This document shows positions 1-8,437 of a stretch of 64,000 nucleotides of DNA, piece by piece; the first letter of the stretch is position 1; each line of letters starts with the position of its first letter. A model generated the notes under the pieces. The model searched no databases, was not told the origin of the DNA, and saw nothing but the letters and a program-made list of their open reading frames with translations. Location of the stretch: positions 32,126-96,125 of the forward strand of contig JAFVWA010000198.1 of assembly GCA_017501885.1 (NCBI GenBank). The letters run 5' to 3'. Position numbers and translations under genes: made by a program. The stretch comes from Clostridia bacterium. GTDB lineage: Bacteria; Bacillota; Clostridia; Christensenellales; Borkfalkiaceae.

Positions 1-1174
1 GCTCTGCAAGGTCAATGTGTTTACCTGTTGCGATACTTTCGTTAGCCGAAATACCGATAAGGGCAGAGGTAATACCTGCAAAACTATCTGCAAGTTGACC
101 AAGGTCTTCTTCGTTTTTCTCGCCAGCCATAAGCATTCCAACAAGAAGTGGGTCTGCGCCACCGTGTCTGCCTTTTAATTTAGGCAATTCTTGAATCTCG
201 CATTTGCCGTCATTGTCATACACTTTGATAACGCCGTCTTCAAATGCAGCAACGCCCTTTTCACCTGTGATAACAATTCTTTGACCTTCACCTTTTAACG
301 AGAAAAGGTTTAAGCTATAAGTTAAAAGCGCACCACCTTTGTAGAGAACGGATACAGACATATTGTCGTAAATATTGGTATCGTTTTTGTAGCAACATTT
401 ATCTCTTAAATAACCGTCTTCGTGTTGAGCCTTAAAGTATAATTCTTCGTCGAGTTCAACCGTTTGAGATTTATATGATTGACATTCGTTTTGTTTGGGG
501 CAAATTCTGCAGTATTCTGCAAAACACTTGCTTTCATCTCCATAGAAAACTCTATTTCCAATAGCGGAAACTTTTGCAGGTTCGTCGTCGATAATCCAGT
601 TCATCGCGTCGAAGTGGTGAGTGGATTTATGAACGAGCATTCCGCCTGAGTTTTCCATCATTCTGTGCCAACGCTTAAAGTAGTCGCCACCGTGCCAACG
701 GTTGAGGAAATATTCGTAGTTTATGGATAAAACCTTTCCGATTTTTCCCGAACTAACGATTTTCTTTAACCCAACGAAAGAGGGCATAAAACGACAGTTA
801 AAGGTAACAGTTACCTTTTTACCGCTTTTCTTTTCGGCTTCTCTAATGGCAAGGCACTTTTCGTAAGTGTTTGTTATAGGCTTTTCAGAAATAACGTCAT
901 AGCCTTTGTTAAGCGCGCGAATTATGTATTCGTGGTGGTATGCGTCGATTGTCGTAACGATAACTGCGTCAGGCTTTTCAGCGTCTAACATCTCTTCAAA
1001 ATCGTCGTAAATGGTAAGACCTTTGCCAATTCTCTTTTGGAAAACCTTGCAACGCGTTTTGTTAAGGTCGTAAATACCCGTTATTTCGCCCGCTGTAGGG
1101 AAGTGGTCCAAAAGGTTTTCTACGAACATGGTGTAACAACGAAAACTTGCACCTACGATAACGTATCTTTTCAT
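1..1174 (-). CDS. Gfo/Idh/MocA-family NAD(P)-dependent sugar oxidoreductase (3' end cut by window)
   Basis: Reading the minus strand from an ATG at 1172-1174 gives an open frame running off the window edge (at least 391 codons). The N-terminus (MKRYVIVGASFR) is a Rossmann dinucleotide-binding start, followed by the family's typical EKP motif (VISEKPITN) near residue 100 and a GGMLVHKSTHHFD segment with the catalytic-type histidines. A Cys cluster (CAEYCRICPKQNEC) sits mid-protein and could bind metal. An AAGGAG site precedes the ATG. It follows nagA and nagB in the same direction 25 bp downstream, so it probably belongs to that operon and acts on an amino sugar or glycan-derived sugar; the substrate is unknown. 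Confidence 0.85.
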   Translation of the reverse strand, partial: MKRYVIVGASFRCYTMFVENLLDHFPTAGEITGIYDLNKTRCKVFQKRIGKGLTIYDDFEEMLDAEKPDAVIVTTIDAYHHEYIIRALNKGYDVISEKPITNTYEKCLAIREAEKKSGKKVTVTFNCRFMPSFVGLKKIVSSGKIGKVLSINYEYFLNRWHGGDYFKRWHRMMENSGGMLVHKSTHHFDAMNWIIDDEPAKVSAIGNRVFYGDESKCFAEYCRICPKQNECQSYKSQTVELDEELYFKAQHEDGYLRDKCCYKNDTNIYDNMSVSVLYKGGALLTYSLNLFSLKGEGQRIVITGEKGVAAFEDGVIKVYDNDGKCEIQELPKLKGRHGGADPLLVGMLMAGEKNEEDLGQLADSFAGITSALIGISANESIATGKHIDLAE

Positions 1175-1199
1175 AATCGTTCTCCTTAAAAAGGATAAA

Positions 1200-1952
1200 T
1201 TATTTGTATTGTGCTAAAATTTCTTCGTTTACCATTGAAGCAGAGTCTGGATCAACGTAAACGGTGCAGTCTGCGTGTTTTTTCATTAAGGTTGCAGGAA
1301 CAAGGTTGGTTTCTTCCATAGTTAAGGTGTCGTGAATAGCCTTTGCCTTTACTTTGTAAGGAACTGCGCTTATGATAGTTTTGCAATCCATAATCTTAGA
1401 GCAAGTCATAGAGATAGCTTGCTTGAACGCTTCGTCCTTGCTTGCAAACCAGCCTTCGTGCATTTGTTGTTCTAAGCAAGTGTCGGAAAGGGTAACAACC
1501 TTGTAGAAGTTTTGGTCGTCAAAGTCTGCGGGTGGATCGTTGAACGCAATGTGTCCGTTTTCACCGATACCGATAAGACCAACGTCAACTTTCTTCTCTG
1601 AAAGAAGCGCGGTAAGTTCTGCAATAGTTTCTTTTGGATCTTTCATACCGTCGATAAGATAGTATTTGCCAGGGTTAACCTTGTTGATAAATCTTTCGGT
1701 AAGGTATTTCTTAAAGCTTGCAGGGTGTTCGGTGGTGATTCCAACGTATTCGTCTAAGTGGAACATTTCAACCTTTGACCAATCGATATCTTCTTTAACG
1801 AATTGTTCAAAGAACGTGAACTGTGATGCACCCGTTGATAAAAGAATTCTTGCATTGCCGTCTTTTGCGATAGCTGCATTGATTTCTTTTGCTGCGTGCT
1901 TTGCGGCTAAATAGCCTAAGTCTTTACTGTCTTTTGCTAAAACAACTTTCAT
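1200..1952 (-). CDS. nagB: Glucosamine-6-phosphate deaminase
   Basis: Converts glucosamine-6-phosphate to fructose-6-phosphate and ammonia in the cytoplasm, the last step of N-acetylglucosamine catabolism. The 250-residue length fits the short Gram-positive NagB form. Visible motifs are the phosphate-binding LSTGAS (residues 38-43), FHLDEY (64-69, with the general-base Asp67) and GENGHIAFNDPP (130-141, with the catalytic His134). An AGGAG ribosome site lies just upstream. It is 26 bp downstream of nagA and 25 bp upstream of a sugar oxidoreductase, all on the minus strand. Confidence 0.96.
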   Translation of the reverse strand: MKVVLAKDSKDLGYLAAKHAAKEINAAIAKDGNARILLSTGASQFTFFEQFVKEDIDWSKVEMFHLDEYVGITTEHPASFKKYLTERFINKVNPGKYYLIDGMKDPKETIAELTALLSEKKVDVGLIGIGENGHIAFNDPPADFDDQNFYKVVTLSDTCLEQQMHEGWFASKDEAFKQAISMTCSKIMDCKTIISAVPYKVKAKAIHDTLTMEETNLVPATLMKKHADCTVYVDPDSASMVNEEILAQYK

Positions 1953-1978
1953 TTTTATATACTCCTATAAATATGTTT

Positions 1979-3142
1979 TTATTTAACAACTTTTCCGTTG
2001 TGTATTACTTTTTCAACCAAAAGGTCTTTGTTTAAGATAACCAAGTCTGCTTTTAATCCGTTTTTAATTTCGCCCCTGTCGTTAAGCCCTAAAACTTTTG
2101 CAGGCGTTAAGGAAGCCATTTTGCTAACTTCGGTTATGGGAAGTTGTGCCTCTTTTACCATAACTCTAAACAGTCTATCGGTGGTTGCAACGCTACCTGC
2201 AAAACTTTGTTTATCGGGAAGGAAGGCTACGCCGTTTTCAACGATACATTTAGCGCCGTTCTTTACGCTACCCGTAAACGATTCTTTGCCGTCGGGATAC
2301 CCAGAAGCTCTCGTTCCGTCGGTGATTAAACAAATTTTGTCAGCACCCTTACATTTATATATAAACTTTAATAGTTCTTTGGGTAGGTGTCTGCCGTCGG
2401 CTATAATTTCAACGAACAATTCGTCAAAGTAAAGCCCTGCTTCAACTGCGCCCGCCGTGCGGTATGCGTTTTTCCTGAATACACCTTTCATTCCTGAATA
2501 AAGGTGAGTCATAAGCGAATACCCGTTGTCTTTTGCCTTTTCTATAATCTCAAAGGTTGCGCCCGTATGCGCAGGGGAAGCGATTATGCCAAGGCGTGCG
2601 CACTCTCTGCCAAATTCAAAGTTGTCGTCAATTTCAGGCGCGCAAGACGCTCTTAATATAAACGGATACTTTTCTTTCAATTCTCTAATATGCTTAGCCG
2701 TTGGTTTAATAAAGAACTCGGGAACTTGTGCGCCCGCTTCTTCGGGAGAAAACCAAGGACCTTCCATGTGAATACCTATAAGCGTTCCGTCAGGATTTGC
2801 CTTTTTGTAAGTAGCGTAGTTTTTAAGGCTTTGTTCGGTTTCGTCCATAGGCGCGGTAAGAGTGGTCGCAACCATAGTGGTTGTTCCGTAAGACAAGTGG
2901 AAGTCGGCAATATTTTTATATTGCTCGGGCGAAGCGTCCATAAAGTCGTCGCCGTTTCCACCGTGGCAATGCAGGTCGATAAAGCCTGCCACTAAATACC
3001 CGCCCTTAGCGTCGATAGTTTGGTCGGCTGTTTGGATATCATTTCCCACGTAAGTGATTAAACCGTTTTCAAAAACGCAAACGGCAGATGTTAAAACTTC
3101 ACTTGGTGTAACTATATTTGCATTTACAATTTGAGTTTTCAT
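1979..3142 (-). CDS. nagA: N-acetylglucosamine-6-phosphate deacetylase
   Basis: Removes acetate from GlcNAc-6-phosphate to give the NagB substrate. The amidohydrolase metal site is visible as HCH (His58, His60) in FIDLHCHGG. Further ligands and catalytic residues are in GIHMEGP, SPAHTGA, THLYSGM and ITDGTRASG. The start is placed at the ATG at 3140-3142, which has an AAGGAG site 5 nt upstream and gives 387 residues. A longer frame reaching 3217 would run through the promoter and has no ribosome site. It is first in the nagA-nagB-oxidoreductase operon. Confidence 0.95.
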   Translation of the reverse strand: MKTQIVNANIVTPSEVLTSAVCVFENGLITYVGNDIQTADQTIDAKGGYLVAGFIDLHCHGGNGDDFMDASPEQYKNIADFHLSYGTTTMVATTLTAPMDETEQSLKNYATYKKANPDGTLIGIHMEGPWFSPEEAGAQVPEFFIKPTAKHIRELKEKYPFILRASCAPEIDDNFEFGRECARLGIIASPAHTGATFEIIEKAKDNGYSLMTHLYSGMKGVFRKNAYRTAGAVEAGLYFDELFVEIIADGRHLPKELLKFIYKCKGADKICLITDGTRASGYPDGKESFTGSVKNGAKCIVENGVAFLPDKQSFAGSVATTDRLFRVMVKEAQLPITEVSKMASLTPAKVLGLNDRGEIKNGLKADLVILNKDLLVEKVIHNGKVVK

Positions 3143-3163
3143 GAGTTCTCCTTTATTATATAT

Positions 3164-3192
3164 ATTGTATACCAACTGACTGCATTTGTAAA
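3164..3192 (-). promoter_or_regulatory. sigma-A promoter of the nagAB operon
   Basis: On the minus strand TTTACA (3192-3187) and TACAAT (3169-3164) are 17 bp apart, about 22 bp upstream of the nagA start codon. The -35 box lies inside an 18-bp palindrome, so a bound repressor would block polymerase. Confidence 0.65.
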
Positions 3193-3200
3193 TACAAATG
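3183..3200. promoter_or_regulatory. Palindromic candidate operator of nagA
   Basis: CATTTGTA-AA-TACAAATG is a perfect inverted repeat with 8-bp arms, overlapping the nagA -35 box. It does not match the known NagR/DasR dre consensus as I remember it. A partial dre-like half (TTGGTATA) lies separately over the -10 box. The regulator is not encoded beside it. Confidence 0.5.
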
Positions 3201-3301
3201 GTTGCTAAGTTATTCAAAATCTTGCAAAAGATATTGAAGAAGATAAAGTTAATAGTGTCGTAAAATGCAAAAATAATTACATAAAGTTAAAGAAAAAAAT
3301 A

Positions 3302-3330
3302 TTGATTTTTGTATTTTAATATAGTATACT
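3302..3330 (+). promoter_or_regulatory. sigma-A promoter of the histidine phosphatase gene
   Basis: TTGATT (3302-3307) and TATACT (3325-3330) are 17 bp apart, 15 bp before the start codon at 3346. The predicted leader is therefore very short, under 10 nt. Confidence 0.65.
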
Positions 3331-3345
3331 TGTAACGGTGAAACT

Positions 3346-3984
3346 ATGAAGACAACGGTAGTGTTTGTTCGCCACGGCGAAACGGAAACAAATAAAGCAA
3401 ATATTCTATGTGGGCATACGGACGTAAATCTATCCGAAAGAGGCTACAAGCAAGCGGAGTTAGGCGCGAAATATTTAAAAAAGTTTAAGTTTGACAAGAT
3501 TTATTCAAGCGACTTAACAAGGGCTTATCGCACGGCTGAAGCGATAGCAAAATACCAAAACGCACCCATTATTAAGGACGAAAATCTTAGGGAAATTTAT
3601 TGTGGTGACTGGGAATGCTTGACGGCTGAACAGTTAAGGAGCAATTACCCAGAGTCGTTTGGTGTATATATGCAAGACTTTGTAAACTGTCAATGCCCAA
3701 ATGGGGAAAGTGGAAAAGACTTTATTCATAGAGCGTTGACAACAGTAAATAAAATTGCCCAAGAAAACCCAGGAAAAACCATTCTAATAGCAACGCACGG
3801 TGGAATTTTAAGGTCGCTTGATGCCTTTATGTTTACCGATAAAGGTTGGCAAGCGTTTGCATGGTATTCTAACGTGGGCGTAAGCGTTGCTGAATATGAA
3901 GACGGAAAATGGACGCTTCTTCAAAGAAACTACGCAGATTATATGGGCGATTTAAAAACCGACTTAGACGCTTCTAAAGTTTAG
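3346..3984 (+). CDS. Histidine phosphatase (phosphoglycerate mutase-like) family protein
   Basis: A 212-residue cytosolic phosphatase. RHGET (residues 9-13) holds the phosphohistidine His10, and the second family histidine is in ATHGG. FDKIYSSDLTRAYRTA is the usual SS-L-RA segment. Such proteins range from phosphoglycerate mutase to alpha-ribazole phosphatase and sugar-phosphate phosphatases, so the substrate cannot be fixed. It lies 36 bp upstream of the NahK-like kinase in the same direction, which suggests a sugar-phosphate role. The ribosome site is weak (GGTG). Confidence 0.85.
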   Translation: MKTTVVFVRHGETETNKANILCGHTDVNLSERGYKQAELGAKYLKKFKFDKIYSSDLTRAYRTAEAIAKYQNAPIIKDENLREIYCGDWECLTAEQLRSNYPESFGVYMQDFVNCQCPNGESGKDFIHRALTTVNKIAQENPGKTILIATHGGILRSLDAFMFTDKGWQAFAWYSNVGVSVAEYEDGKWTLLQRNYADYMGDLKTDLDASKV

Positions 3985-4020
3985 GGCGTAAAAATACAAA
4001 AAGCAAAAGGAATAAAAATT

Positions 4021-5112
4021 ATGGCATACGATTTCAACAAAATTTTATCCAACTTTCAAGTAGAAGGCAAACTCGTTTCTTGCGAAAGATACGGCGAAGG
4101 TCACATCAACGAAACCTACCTTGCAATTATGGACGTAGACGGCGCTCGTCTTAACTATATTGTTCAAAAAATCAACACCAAACTCTTTACAGAAGTTGAT
4201 AAACTCATGAACAATATTCGCTTGGTAACCGAGTTCAATAGACAAAAGATTATGGCTCGTGGCGGTAACCCCGATAGAGAAAGCCTTTCTCTCGTTTATA
4301 CTAACGACGGCAAGTCTTATATCCAAAACGAAGACGGAAGTTTCCGTGTATACAAGTTTATAACCGATGCTATTGCTTATCAAGTAGTAGAAAAACCCGA
4401 ACACTTCTATCAAAGCGCAGTTGCTTTCGGCAACTTTGCAAACCTTTTAGCAGAGTTTGACGCTACTCAACTTTACGAAGTATTGCCACGTTTCCACGAT
4501 ACCGAAAAGAGATTTAACGATTTTATCAACTCTTTAAGCGCTGACAAAATGGATAGAGCAAAACTTATCAAAAAGGAAATAGATTTCGTTCTTGCTCGTA
4601 AAGATTACTGTGGCAGAATAGTAAACTTATTAAAGAGTGGAGAAATGCCAACAAAGGTTACCCACAACGATACAAAACTCAACAACGTTATGCTCGACGC
4701 AACTACGGGTAAACCCGTTGCAGTTATCGACCTTGATACCATTATGCCAGGTAGTATTTGCTATGACTTTGGCGACAGTATCCGTTTTGGTTGCAACCCA
4801 TGTGCAGAAGACGAAAAAGATTTATCAAAGGTAAACTTCCAAATCAATCTTTTTGAAGAATATGCAAAAGGCTATTTATCAGCAATAGGCGACGGTGCAA
4901 CTCAAATAGAAAAGGACAACCTTGCATTCGGCGCAATCTTAATGACCTACGAGTGTGGTATGAGATTCTTGGCTGACTACTTAGACGGCGACGTTTATTT
5001 TAGAACTCACAGAGAAGGTCAAAACCTTGACAGAGCAAGAACTCAATTTAAGCTTATCGAAGACATGGAAAAATGCTTCGATGAGATGCAAGCAATCATT
5101 AAAAAATACTAA
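4021..5112 (+). CDS. N-acetylhexosamine 1-kinase-like phosphotransferase
   Basis: A 363-residue protein of the aminoglycoside phosphotransferase/choline kinase fold. GEGHINET (25-32) is the nucleotide-loop motif, HND (215-217) the catalytic loop with Asp217, and DLDT (237-240) the metal-binding segment. The combination GHINET, YIVQKIN, HNDTKLNNV and DLDTIMPG resembles bifidobacterial NahK, which phosphorylates GlcNAc/GalNAc at C1 in the lacto-N-biose pathway. The neighbouring nagA/nagB genes and nearby GH20 enzymes support this. No lacto-N-biose phosphorylase is in the window. Confidence 0.75.
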   Translation: MAYDFNKILSNFQVEGKLVSCERYGEGHINETYLAIMDVDGARLNYIVQKINTKLFTEVDKLMNNIRLVTEFNRQKIMARGGNPDRESLSLVYTNDGKSYIQNEDGSFRVYKFITDAIAYQVVEKPEHFYQSAVAFGNFANLLAEFDATQLYEVLPRFHDTEKRFNDFINSLSADKMDRAKLIKKEIDFVLARKDYCGRIVNLLKSGEMPTKVTHNDTKLNNVMLDATTGKPVAVIDLDTIMPGSICYDFGDSIRFGCNPCAEDEKDLSKVNFQINLFEEYAKGYLSAIGDGATQIEKDNLAFGAILMTYECGMRFLADYLDGDVYFRTHREGQNLDRARTQFKLIEDMEKCFDEMQAIIKKY

Positions 5113-5131
5113 TTTAACGGCTAAAAACAAA

Positions 5132-5158
5132 AGAGCAGACAAATCGTCTGCTCTTTTT
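5132..5158. terminator. Bidirectional intrinsic terminator
   Basis: AGAGCAGAC (5132-5140), a 5-nt loop and GTCTGCTCT (5146-5154), flanked by A- and T-rich tracts. It serves the kinase gene and the convergent hypothetical gene ending at 5157. Confidence 0.85.
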
Positions 5159-6182
5159 AGTTTATTGATTTTACGCACTTTCCGTTGTTGGCGTCTTGGA
5201 ACATCATCCAAAAGCCTTTGTAGTCGCTACAATTATTTATGGGAACGAATGAGCAAAAACCCTCAAGTTGTTTGGGTGGTTTTTGTGGGTTGTCGTGCGG
5301 AACGCCATAGCAAATATACTTTTCGTAGCCGTTTTCTTTTATCAACCCAACCACGTAAAACCTATCTTTGGAATAGTTTATTTTTGCCCAATTGCTTTCG
5401 GGGAAAAGAGAGCATAATTCTTTGTGTGAATCAAACTTATCAAAGAGTGTTTGCAGTTCTTCTTTTACCGTTAAATAATATTCTGCTTGTTTAACTTGGC
5501 AAGAGTTAAAATTCGTTTCATTTTTAGGGCAACAAGAGTTCTTTTGGCTTTCAATTTCTTTTTGCGCGTTTCCACCAAAAGACAGTTCATCTTCATCGAA
5601 TATCCTTTCACGGCTATACTCCTTAATACGTTCTAAATTGACTTTAATCTTTTCTTCCGTTTCAAAGTAGTTTTCGGTGGCGACCGCCTCGTCATCATAA
5701 AGACTTTCGGGTGGCAAGGTTGGAACACAAGTGGCTTGTTCTTGCTCCTGCTCCATTTCCTCCCTTTGTTTTAGTTCTGCTTTAAACTGCGATAAACACT
5801 TTTCTGCAACGCGCTTTTTTAGGGCGTAGTAATCGATAGGGCAATCGTCCGTTTTTCCAAAGCAAAAGACGACGGGGAGATTGTCTTTTATATAACATAA
5901 CCCAACCGAAAAACCTTTTGAAATATCAGGACAGGGCAAAAGCGTTTGAGAAAAGGATAGCGGGCGTTTTCCCAAAGGGAAAGAATACAACTCTCCCAAT
6001 CCGTCAATAATAAACACGAAAAACTCTCCCACGATAACCGCGTTAAGATTTATGACGGTCAAATGAAAATCGCACACTCCGTTCTCGCATTCCAAACGCG
6101 CAATGCCGTTAGCAGGGCGAGAAACTTGCGAAAAGCCATTTTCCGTCTGTTTAATAACAACCACTTTTTTGCTGTAATTCAT
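5157..6182 (-). CDS. Conserved clostridial protein of unknown function
   Basis: A 341-residue protein without a recognised catalytic motif, signal peptide or membrane segment. An N-terminal domain (about 1-110) is rich in beta-type sequence. A highly acidic, Glu/Gln-rich linker follows (about 130-245), including the run REEMEQEQEQ. The C-terminal domain (about 255-335) contains FYVVGLI, YICYGVP and FWMMFQDA. The two-domain plan with a variable acidic linker resembles uncharacterised proteins widespread in Clostridia that I cannot name with certainty. It is monocistronic, convergent with the kinase gene, and starts at 6180-6182 with only a weak purine-rich site. Confidence 0.75.
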   Translation of the reverse strand: MNYSKKVVVIKQTENGFSQVSRPANGIARLECENGVCDFHLTVINLNAVIVGEFFVFIIDGLGELYSFPLGKRPLSFSQTLLPCPDISKGFSVGLCYIKDNLPVVFCFGKTDDCPIDYYALKKRVAEKCLSQFKAELKQREEMEQEQEQATCVPTLPPESLYDDEAVATENYFETEEKIKVNLERIKEYSRERIFDEDELSFGGNAQKEIESQKNSCCPKNETNFNSCQVKQAEYYLTVKEELQTLFDKFDSHKELCSLFPESNWAKINYSKDRFYVVGLIKENGYEKYICYGVPHDNPQKPPKQLEGFCSFVPINNCSDYKGFWMMFQDANNGKCVKSIN

Positions 6183-6350
6183 ATTTTCTCCGTTAAGGTA
6201 TACACTTTTTCATTTAAATAATATATTATGGAAGTAGGGGAAAAATGAAAGAAAAAGGTCAAAACGCGCAAAAAAAGTCGAAAAAGTAGTCGGATTAGAA
6301 AAATGCTAAAATTTATGCAAAAAAAGGATAAAAAAGTTTAACTTTTTTCA

Positions 6351-6379
6351 TTTACATTTGACAGGTTGTGTGGTAGAAT
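6351..6379 (+). promoter_or_regulatory. sigma-A promoter of pckA
   Basis: TTTACA (6351-6356) and TAGAAT (6374-6379) with a 17-bp spacer. The start point would be near 6386, leaving a 5' leader of about 125 nt before pckA. Confidence 0.65.
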
Positions 6380-6385
6380 ATACCA

Positions 6386-6512
6386 TGAGGGACAAGGGAA
6401 TTAAATTGCTTGAAGAAGCAAACCGATAGAACAGGTCGGGGCGAAGACGCGCTTTCCTTAGCCCTACTACAATATAAAAAACGGCGATGCCGACCACGTA
6501 AGGAGAACCATT
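6386..6512 (+). promoter_or_regulatory. Structured 5' leader of pckA, possible cis-regulatory RNA
   Basis: The leader can fold into a closed multi-branch structure. AGGG/CCCT (6388-6391 with 6462-6465) and AAGGGAA/TTCCTT (6394-6400 with 6454-6459) form the closing stem. TTGCTT-GAAG-AAGCAA (6406-6421) is a strong internal hairpin, followed by CCGA/TCGG and GCG-AAGA-CGC small stems. CGGC-GAT-GCCG (6482-6492) sits just before the AAGGAG ribosome site. I do not recognise a named riboswitch class. The whole non-coding gap 6183-6512 otherwise holds only A/T-rich sequence and the promoter. Confidence 0.4.
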
Positions 6513-8297
6513 ATGGCAAACTTGACAAACAACAAGAAAGTATTGGATTTCATCAATGAAACCAAAGCGCTTTGTCAACCTGACAACATCGTTTGGATTG
6601 ACGGTAGCGAAGCACAGTTAGAAGCTTTAAGAGCACAAGCTGTAGAAGAAAAGATTCTCATCAAATTAAACCAAGAAAAGCTCCCAGGATGCTATCTTCA
6701 CAGAACTACTGTTAACGACGTAGCGAGAGTTGAAGGCAGAACATTCATCTGCTCTAAGAAAAAAGAAGACTCAGCTCCTATCAATAACTGGATGGAAACT
6801 GGTGAAGCTTTCGCTCTTATGAACGACCTTTTCAAGGGCGTTATGAAAGGCAGAACTATGTATGTTATCCCATACTCAATGGGCGCAGTTGGTTCTAAGT
6901 TTTCTAAAATTGGTATCGAACTTACCGACTCTATCTACGTAGTATTAAACATGGCTATCATGACCAGAGTTGGTCAATGCGTATTAGACGCTCTTGGCGA
7001 CGGAGATTTCATTAAGGGCTTACACTCTTATGCAGAACTTTCTGAAGAAAAGAGATACATCATGCACTTCCCAGAAGAAAACACCATTATGAGTATCAAC
7101 TCTAACTACGGTGGAAACGTTCTTCTCGGCAAAAAGTGCTTTGCACTTCGTATCGCATCATTCCTTGGTAAGAACGAAGGCTGGATGGCAGAACACATGC
7201 TTATCCTTGGCATCACCAATCCAAAGGGCGAAAAGAAATACATCGCAGCTGCATTCCCATCAGCTTGTGGTAAAACCAACCTTGCAATGTTAATTCCTCC
7301 TAAGTCTTACTTAGATAAGGGTTACAAAATCGAATGCGTAGGCGACGACATCGCATGGATCAGAGTAGGCGAAGACGGAAGACTTTGGGCAGTAAACCCT
7401 GAAAACGGATTCTTTGGCGTTGCTCCAGGAACCAACTTAAAGTCTAACCCTAACGCTCTTAAATCTACTATGAAGAACACCATTTTCACCAACGTTGTTC
7501 AAAACTTAGACGACAACACAGTTTGGTGGGAAGGCTTAGATAAGAATCCTCCAAAGAATGCAATCGACTGGAAGGGCAATCCATGGAACGGCGATATGAA
7601 GGACGCAGAAGGCAAGGCTATCAAGGGCGCACACCCCAACAGCCGTTTCACCGCACCTGCAATCAACTGCCCATGTATCTCTGACCAATTCGAAGCTCCT
7701 AACGGCGTTCCACTATCTGCAATCGTATTCGGTGGCAGACGTGCTAAGACCGCACCATTAGTATATCAATCAAGAGATTGGAACAACGGTGTATTCGTAG
7801 GCTCAATCATGGCTTCTGAAACTACCGCTGCAGCTACCGGTGCAGTAGGCGTAGTTCGTCGTGACCCAATGGCTATGAGACCATTCGTTGGCTACAACAT
7901 GGGCGACTACTTCGCACATTGGATTGAAATGGGCAAGAAGATTAAGAATCAACCTAAGATTTTCAACGTTAACTGGTTCAGAACTGATGATAACGGCAAC
8001 TTCATATGGCCTGGATTTGGCGACAACATGCGTGTTCTCGATTGGATTATCGACCGTTGCGAAGGCAAGGTTGACGCTGTTGAAACTCCTATCGGTTTCG
8101 TTCCAAAGGCTGAAGACATCAACATCGAAGGCTTAGAAGATATTTCTCTTGATACTATCAAAGAACTTCTCACCGTTGACGTTGAAAACTGGAAGAAAGA
8201 AGCAGAAGGCATCGAAGGCTTCTATGGCGAACTCACCAGAGTTCCACAAGAACTTAAAGATGAACTTGCAAAACTCAACGCTAACTTAAATAAATAA
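6513..8297 (+). CDS. pckA: Phosphoenolpyruvate carboxykinase (GTP)
   Basis: Interconverts oxaloacetate + GTP and PEP + CO2 + GDP in the cytoplasm; in fermenting anaerobes it often runs in the carboxylating direction toward succinate or propionate. The 594-residue length and motifs are those of the GTP-type enzyme rather than the ATP-type: the kinase P-loop ACGKTN (251-256), the active-site-type ECVGDDIAW, FGGRRAK and NGVFVGS. The start at 6513 has an AAGGAG site 7 nt upstream. The gene ends in a strong terminator and is monocistronic, with codon use typical of a highly expressed gene. Confidence 0.96.
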   Translation: MANLTNNKKVLDFINETKALCQPDNIVWIDGSEAQLEALRAQAVEEKILIKLNQEKLPGCYLHRTTVNDVARVEGRTFICSKKKEDSAPINNWMETGEAFALMNDLFKGVMKGRTMYVIPYSMGAVGSKFSKIGIELTDSIYVVLNMAIMTRVGQCVLDALGDGDFIKGLHSYAELSEEKRYIMHFPEENTIMSINSNYGGNVLLGKKCFALRIASFLGKNEGWMAEHMLILGITNPKGEKKYIAAAFPSACGKTNLAMLIPPKSYLDKGYKIECVGDDIAWIRVGEDGRLWAVNPENGFFGVAPGTNLKSNPNALKSTMKNTIFTNVVQNLDDNTVWWEGLDKNPPKNAIDWKGNPWNGDMKDAEGKAIKGAHPNSRFTAPAINCPCISDQFEAPNGVPLSAIVFGGRRAKTAPLVYQSRDWNNGVFVGSIMASETTAAATGAVGVVRRDPMAMRPFVGYNMGDYFAHWIEMGKKIKNQPKIFNVNWFRTDDNGNFIWPGFGDNMRVLDWIIDRCEGKVDAVETPIGFVPKAEDINIEGLEDISLDTIKELLTVDVENWKKEAEGIEGFYGELTRVPQELKDELAKLNANLNK

Positions 8298-8314
8298 TTT
8301 TAGTTAAAATACCA

Positions 8315-8349
8315 ACCGCCGAGCGAATCATTCGCTCGGCGGTTTTTTT
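8315..8349 (+). terminator. Intrinsic terminator of pckA
   Basis: A 13-bp GC-rich stem (8315-8327 with 8331-8343), 3-nt loop and a run of seven T. Confidence 0.93.
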
Positions 8350-8389
8350 ATAAAGTCATATTTTGAGAGTAAAAGTTGCAAAAATGATA

Positions 8390-8418
8390 TTTACTAAGCC
8401 TATTGCAAGTAGTATAAT
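8390..8418 (+). promoter_or_regulatory. sigma-A promoter of the GH115-like gene
   Basis: TTTACT (8390-8395) and a perfect TATAAT (8413-8418) with a 17-bp spacer, 20 bp before the ATG at 8438. Confidence 0.7.
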
Positions 8419-8437
8419 TTTTTTGGAAGGTGGAATT

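Noticed and set aside
3143..3217. N-terminal extension of nagA
   Set aside because: It runs through the promoter and operator and has no ribosome site; the internal ATG has a perfect one.
6385..6429. A 14-codon upstream ORF (MRDKGIKLLEEANR) before pckA
   Set aside because: Its ATG lies at or before the predicted transcription start and has no ribosome site; the same bases form the leader hairpin.
6391..6495. c-di-GMP-I riboswitch in the pckA leader
   Set aside because: Only GCAAACC looks similar; the GACGCAAAG core and the tetraloop receptor are missing.
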